From contig NC_007947.1 of NCBI RefSeq assembly GCF_000013705.1, positions 930,001 to 994,000 of the forward strand: DNA of 64,000 nucleotides, in the 5' to 3' direction. Positions 63,935 to 64,000 of the stretch are shown one piece after another. The notes beneath the pieces are model-generated. The model searched no databases and was not told the origin of the DNA. It worked only from the letters and a program-made list of their open reading frames with translations. The stretch is from Methylobacillus flagellatus KT. GTDB taxonomy: Bacteria; Pseudomonadota; Gammaproteobacteria; Burkholderiales; Methylophilaceae. Position 1 is the stretch's first letter. Each line of letters opens with the position of its first letter. The translations under genes were made by a program, and so were the position numbers.

Positions 63935-64000
63935 TCAGGGAGCAAAGCGCGCAGCCTGGGCCTCTATTGTCTCGATCGCCAGATCGAAATCCATGGATTT
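63935..64000 (-). CDS. C-terminal end of an unidentified gene (partial)
   Basis: The minus strand is open from the right edge for 21 codons to a TGA at 63937-63935, ending in 'DFDLAIETIEAQAARFAP'. It may be the end of a gene lying mostly outside the window, on the same strand as cydA. The piece is too short to identify and could be chance. Confidence 0.3.
   Translation of the reverse strand, partial: KSMDFDLAIETIEAQAARFAP

Noticed and set aside
1..64000. tRNA, rRNA, insertion sequences, integrases, att sites
   Set aside because: I looked through the gaps and saw no cloverleaf, rRNA core sequence, transposase or integrase; a covariance-model scan would be needed to exclude small RNAs.

Overview
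The window is a compact piece of chromosome with only short gaps between genes. It looks like a methylotrophic betaproteobacterium of the Methylophilaceae, most like Methylobacillus; this is an inference, not a database match. Evidence for it: an oxidative hexose-phosphate module (zwf, a short gnd, pgl) of the kind these organisms use for the dissimilatory ribulose-monophosphate cycle, a phosphoketolase, a PEP-CTERM exported protein, the Bpt/Aat pair, and gene orders typical of Betaproteobacteria (tyrA-aroA-cmk-rpsA-ihfB-lapA-lapB-pyrF; alaA-hom-thrC-thyA; qseE-qseG-qseF). I saw no rRNA, tRNA, CRISPR array, insertion sequence, integrase or replication origin.

Layout. 0-5.7 kb: the end of purL, then small exported proteins (an ankyrin protein, a PQQ-dehydrogenase-like lipoprotein, an SMP-30-like propeller) and a CynX-type transporter. 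5.8-8.6 kb: phosphoketolase and a small divergent gene. 8.6-12.0 kb: a three-gene contractile-tail cassette (sheath, VgrG-like spike, PAAR tip) that looks richer in A+T than its neighbours and has no tube, baseplate, ATPase or cap genes nearby. 12.1-18.9 kb: a DUF455 ferritin-like protein, an AcoR-type sigma54 activator, a PEP-CTERM metallophosphoesterase, CcoG (frameshifted near its end) and an Mth938-like protein. 19-24 kb: amino-acid and thymidylate genes. 24-31 kb: a GGDEF-EAL protein, a double-PepSY protein, a YjfB-type motility protein with a sigma28-like promoter, and the QseE/QseG/QseF (GlrK/R) operon. That operon is followed by a small membrane gene that appears to have its own sigma54 promoter and GlrR-like boxes. 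31-39 kb: folA, an arginine/lysine/ornithine decarboxylase, dcd, gnd-zwf with divergent pgl, and mrp. 39-51 kb: metG, comEA-like, the tyrA-to-pyrF block, and bpt-aat. 51-57 kb: a copper-resistance island (two His-rich exported proteins, a TolC-family lipoprotein, a Tat multicopper oxidase, CopZ and CopA). 57-64 kb: a YgiQ radical-SAM protein, a TraB/GumN gene broken by a 2-base insertion that reads in frame into speG, and a cyanide-insensitive bd-type oxidase (cydA-cydB plus a 49-codon DUF2474 gene overlapping cydB).

How the parts fit. Zwf, Pgl and Gnd turn glucose-6-phosphate into ribulose-5-phosphate, CO2 and reduced cofactor; phosphoketolase can divert xylulose-5-P or fructose-6-P to acetyl-phosphate. 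ThyA and FolA share the dihydrofolate cycle, and Dcd feeds dUTP towards ThyA. The decarboxylase and SpeG both act on polyamine supply. The copper genes form an export/oxidation set whose copZ promoter has the 19-base spacer of MerR-family (CueR) control, although no such regulator lies in the window.

The strongest leads for something undescribed are the orphan sheath-spike-PAAR cassette and the GlrR/sigma54-controlled membrane gene next to the GlrK/R operon. Two reading-frame breaks (ccoG and the TraB/GumN gene) should be checked against raw reads before biology is built on them.
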